Positions 17,401-19,033 of a stretch of DNA of 19,033 bases are shown here, one piece after another. Under the pieces are notes generated by a model that saw nothing but the letters and a program-made list of their open reading frames with translations, had not been told where the DNA came from and ran no database searches. This DNA comes from Pelagophyceae sp. CCMP2097 (lineage: Eukaryota; Sar; Pelagophyceae), in NCBI GenBank assembly GCA_026770575.1, contig MU657554.1:29924-48956 (forward strand). The letters run 5' to 3'. Every line of letters begins with the position of its first letter. Position 1 is the stretch's first letter. A program made the translations under genes and the position numbers.

Positions 17401-17625
17401 GAGCCCGTCTTCGCCGCCGATGGCTTCACGTACGAGCGCGCGTGCATCGAGCAGTGGTTCGGCCGGGGCAAGTCGACTTCGCCGACGACGAACGCGCAGC
17501 TGCCGCACATTCACCTCGTCCCGAACCACGCAATGCGCTCCGCGATCCAGACGTTCTTGGAAGACTGCAAAAGAGTCGCGCCCGCCCTCGGCCAAGGAGA
17601 CACGCCCGGGCTAAAACCTCCGTGA
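14465..17625 (+). CDS. Single-pass membrane U-box E3 ubiquitin ligase with TPR-like luminal region
   Basis: I chose the ATG at 14465 because it opens a short signal peptide, MLRLAALAWCAYRARGEA. A Cys-containing domain of unknown type follows. The frame changes near 15169-15326; a 158-bp intron (donor GTCCAG 15169, acceptor CGCTAG 15326) restores it and gives about 1000 residues. A 38-bp alternative (15289-15326) would add 40 residues. Residues about 236-345 are helical and TPR-like (LRAEALWLEERYAAAEDMAA). An acidic V-E-A-P repeat stretch (about 565-615) precedes one hydrophobic span, CAYAVVAAYCVVVAAW (about 630). A disordered, TPRGEAA-repeat cytosolic region leads to a C-terminal U-box, about 912-982: FVCPISCDVMSEPVFAADGF, TYERACIEQWF, the canonical E2-binding fold. 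Predicted topology puts the U-box in the cytosol and the TPR-like part in the lumen or outside, so it may couple a luminal signal to ubiquitination. The U-box is certain; the topology is inferred. Confidence 0.78.
16720..16795 (+). repeat. 21-bp coding minisatellite
   Basis: About three and a half copies of a seven-codon unit encode TPRGEAA, TPRSEAA, TPLGDAA and TPRGG, in the predicted cytosolic linker of the U-box protein. A second, 18-bp type of repeat (GVEAPR, GVEAPP, GVEPPR) lies at about 16414-16467, just before the membrane span. Confidence 0.7.
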
Positions 17626-17755
17626 TGCCCTCTTTCCAGCGACCCTGCCGCGCGACTCGGGTGACAACTCTCAGGCCGCGGGGCTGCCTCTCGGGAGAGA
17701 GCAGCCTCGAGCTCGAGTTAAGGGGGTAGTCAAACTCACGGATTGCATCAAGTTA
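17626..17755. terminator. Convergent 3' spacer
   Basis: 130 bp between two converging stops. It contains the foldback GCCTCTCGGGAGAGAGC (about 17689) and a perfect 12-bp palindrome CTCGAGCTCGAG (17706-17717). The 3' ends of both transcripts must be here or overlap. Terminator function is assumed from position. Confidence 0.35.
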
Positions 17756-19033
17756 CTACCCGGGGGCGCTCTTCTTCCCGGGTAACTCGCCCTGACTCAC
17801 AGGCTCAGACTGCCACGCGTTCCAGACGGCCGGCGTCTTCACGGCGCACTTGTGGCCGCGCGCGTCGCCGTCTCGGCATCTCGAAACGTCGCGGTCGACG
17901 CAGAGCGGCGAGAGGGCGGCCTCGTTGACGTCGAACCAGACGCGGGCCGCGGCGAAGAGCGGGATTCGCGCGAAGAGCGTGTCGATGCCGACGCAGGCCA
18001 GCGGCGCGAGGCCTCGGCTCCGCAGGTAGTCGACGTGGGCCGCCTTTTCGTTTTCCAGCGTGATGAAATCTATCGCCGTGCGATTCCAATCGGCGCCTTG
18101 GAGCACGGGCAGCTCGTGGCCCTCGACGTCGAGCGAGAGGTACGTGACCCGCCAGTGGCGCACGAGGATGCTCCGCAGCGTCGTACATCGCATGGAGATC
18201 AGCCGCCGGTGGGCGATGTGGCCGACGGAGCCCGTCGCGAGTAACTCGACCTGGCGCGCCTCGTCGCTCACGCACGCGTCGACGAGCGGGCAGGTCCGGG
18301 CTGCTCTTATCTTCGCGTGGTACTGCGGGTTCGGCTCGACGCAGAGGCCCTTCCAGCCCAAGCACGTGTCCTACGACAGTAGGGAACGTGCGCGCTCGCT
18401 CTTCGGAGGAACGGATCCCTTCCCGACGCGCGCGGAAGGAAGACGCTCCTCTCAATTCTCAGACGCCGAACGCTCGTGAGAAGAAAAATGTTGGACCCCG
18501 ACTTTGGGTGGTTGGCGGCGAGATCTACGTAGTGGAACGGGCCGCTGAGCGTCGGCGTAGCGTTGTCCCCGCCGCGCGAGAGCGCGTGCACGAGCGATAT
18601 GACCACGACGTCCTGGCCGAACTGCGAATGGGACATCTCCACCCAAAAGGCCTCCCGCCAGTCCTGGCGCGGCGCCGACGCCCAGCGCTTCACGGCGCCG
18701 CAGCCGCTCCACGGCGGCTCGGCGGAGAGCTTCCTCACGATGAGCGACTTCGGCGCGTAAGAGAAGGACACCGCTGTAAGCGCCGCAATCAGCAGCACGG
18801 TCGGAGCGGCCGTCCACACCATGGTCGGCCCGCCCGTCGGCACCGAAATCAGCGCGACCGTCGGCTGCTCGGTCGGATGGACCGTTGGCACCGCAGTCGG
18901 CACGGCCGTCAGCACCGCCGTCGGAACAGCCGTCGGCTGCTCGGTCGGAGCGGTCGTCGGCACCGTCGTCGGCGCCGCAATCGGGAGCACGGTCGGAGTG
19001 ACCGTCGGCACCACGGTCGGCGCGCCCGTCAGC
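17756..19033 (-). CDS. FkbM-type methyltransferase with N-terminal membrane anchor and PT-rich stretch, open at the window end
   Basis: Two exons (17756-18370; 18472 to the window edge) with a 101-bp GT-AG intron joined in phase. Across the junction the protein reads SNIFLLTS-DTCLGWKGLCVEPNP, the FkbM SAM-binding start (usually D-x-G-A-N ... S-N ... G-W-x-G-L-C-x-E-P). Further family marks are HSQFGQDVVV, FHYVDLAANHPKSGSN (Ala replaces the usual Gly of the glycine motif) and YLSLDVEGHELPVLQG. FkbM enzymes O-methylate sugars or other small substrates. A hydrophobic segment, APTVLLIAALTAVSFSYA, follows an in-frame ATG (18820-18822), which would give a type II Golgi/ER anchor and 322 residues. 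Upstream of that ATG the frame stays open to the end of the window as P-T-x-x repeats, so the protein may instead be longer, with a PT stalk. There is no acidic or catalytic truncation in the visible part. Confidence 0.75.
18769..19033. repeat. 12-bp minisatellite (PT-coding) with higher-order repeat
   Basis: Repeats based on GTCGGCACCGCC encode P-T-A-V on the minus strand. A block of about 73 bp at 18769-18841 is a diverged copy of 18961-19033 (offset 192 bp, 16 basic units), and CGTCGGCTGCTCGGTCGGA recurs 72 bp apart inside. The array continues past the window end. Confidence 0.75.

Noticed and set aside
15948..17595. Long minus-strand ORFs antisense to the U-box gene (376 and 337 codons)
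   Set aside because: They are arginine- and alanine-rich shadows of a GC-rich coding strand; the + strand carries the recognisable U-box and signal peptide.
1..19033. Bacterial origin of the window
   Set aside because: Multiple phase-consistent introns, FN3, WW and U-box domains, and presequences make a eukaryotic nuclear genome far more likely, although eda and RraA are of bacterial type.
1..19033. tRNA, rRNA or snRNA genes
   Set aside because: No cloverleaf with A/B boxes, conserved rRNA core or U6-type sequence was recognised by eye. A tRNAscan/Infernal run would be decisive.

Overview
The window looks like nuclear DNA of a GC-rich, gene-dense, intron-bearing unicellular eukaryote. Genes are packed on both strands. 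Most introns that can be placed by reading frame and protein continuity are about 50-100 bp (a few 137-227 bp) and run from GT (sometimes apparently GC) to AG. The domains (J-domain, WW, U-box, FkbM methyltransferase, 37-residue W-A-Y/F repeats, ALMT-like channel, a UPF0390-like protein) and the PT-rich minisatellite coding suggest a stramenopile microalga, perhaps a pelagophyte. That placement is an inference; no marker gene proves it.

Left part (1-1900): the 3' part of an unrecognised + strand gene, an AT-rich island (about 394-790) with an 11-bp inverted repeat, a tandem pair of 19-bp palindromic units, and a small intronless + strand ORF rich in heptad-like leucines. Then (1897-3505, -) an ALMT/FUSC-like membrane protein.

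Central metabolic pair (3784-6282): a KDPG/KHG-aldolase gene in seven exons (-) and an RraA/HMG-aldolase-like gene in four exons (+) are divergent with only 113 bp between their ATGs. Both have N-termini that look like organelle transit peptides, and both families release pyruvate. This is the clearest two-gene functional unit. Next come an eight-blade WD40 gene (-, 6564-7825) with a frame break in blade 5, and a divergent RRM plus 37-residue-repeat RNA-binding protein (+, 8123-9733).

Right part: a five-exon gene (-, 9876-12331) combines J-domain, FN3, RanBP2 zinc finger, SH3b-like and two WW segments. A poorly resolved 1.2-kb stretch (12332-13565) holds repeats, a candidate orphan exon and one short spliced ORF. 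It is followed by a four-exon UPF0390-like basic protein (+, 13566-14213) and a large gene (+, 14465-17625) encoding a signal peptide, TPR-like region, single membrane span and C-terminal U-box. The last gene (-, 17756 to beyond the window end) is an FkbM-type methyltransferase whose hydrophobic anchor appears to have arisen from an adjacent PT-coding minisatellite.

All exon structures were deduced by eye from splice motifs, phase and domain continuity. There is no transcript evidence.
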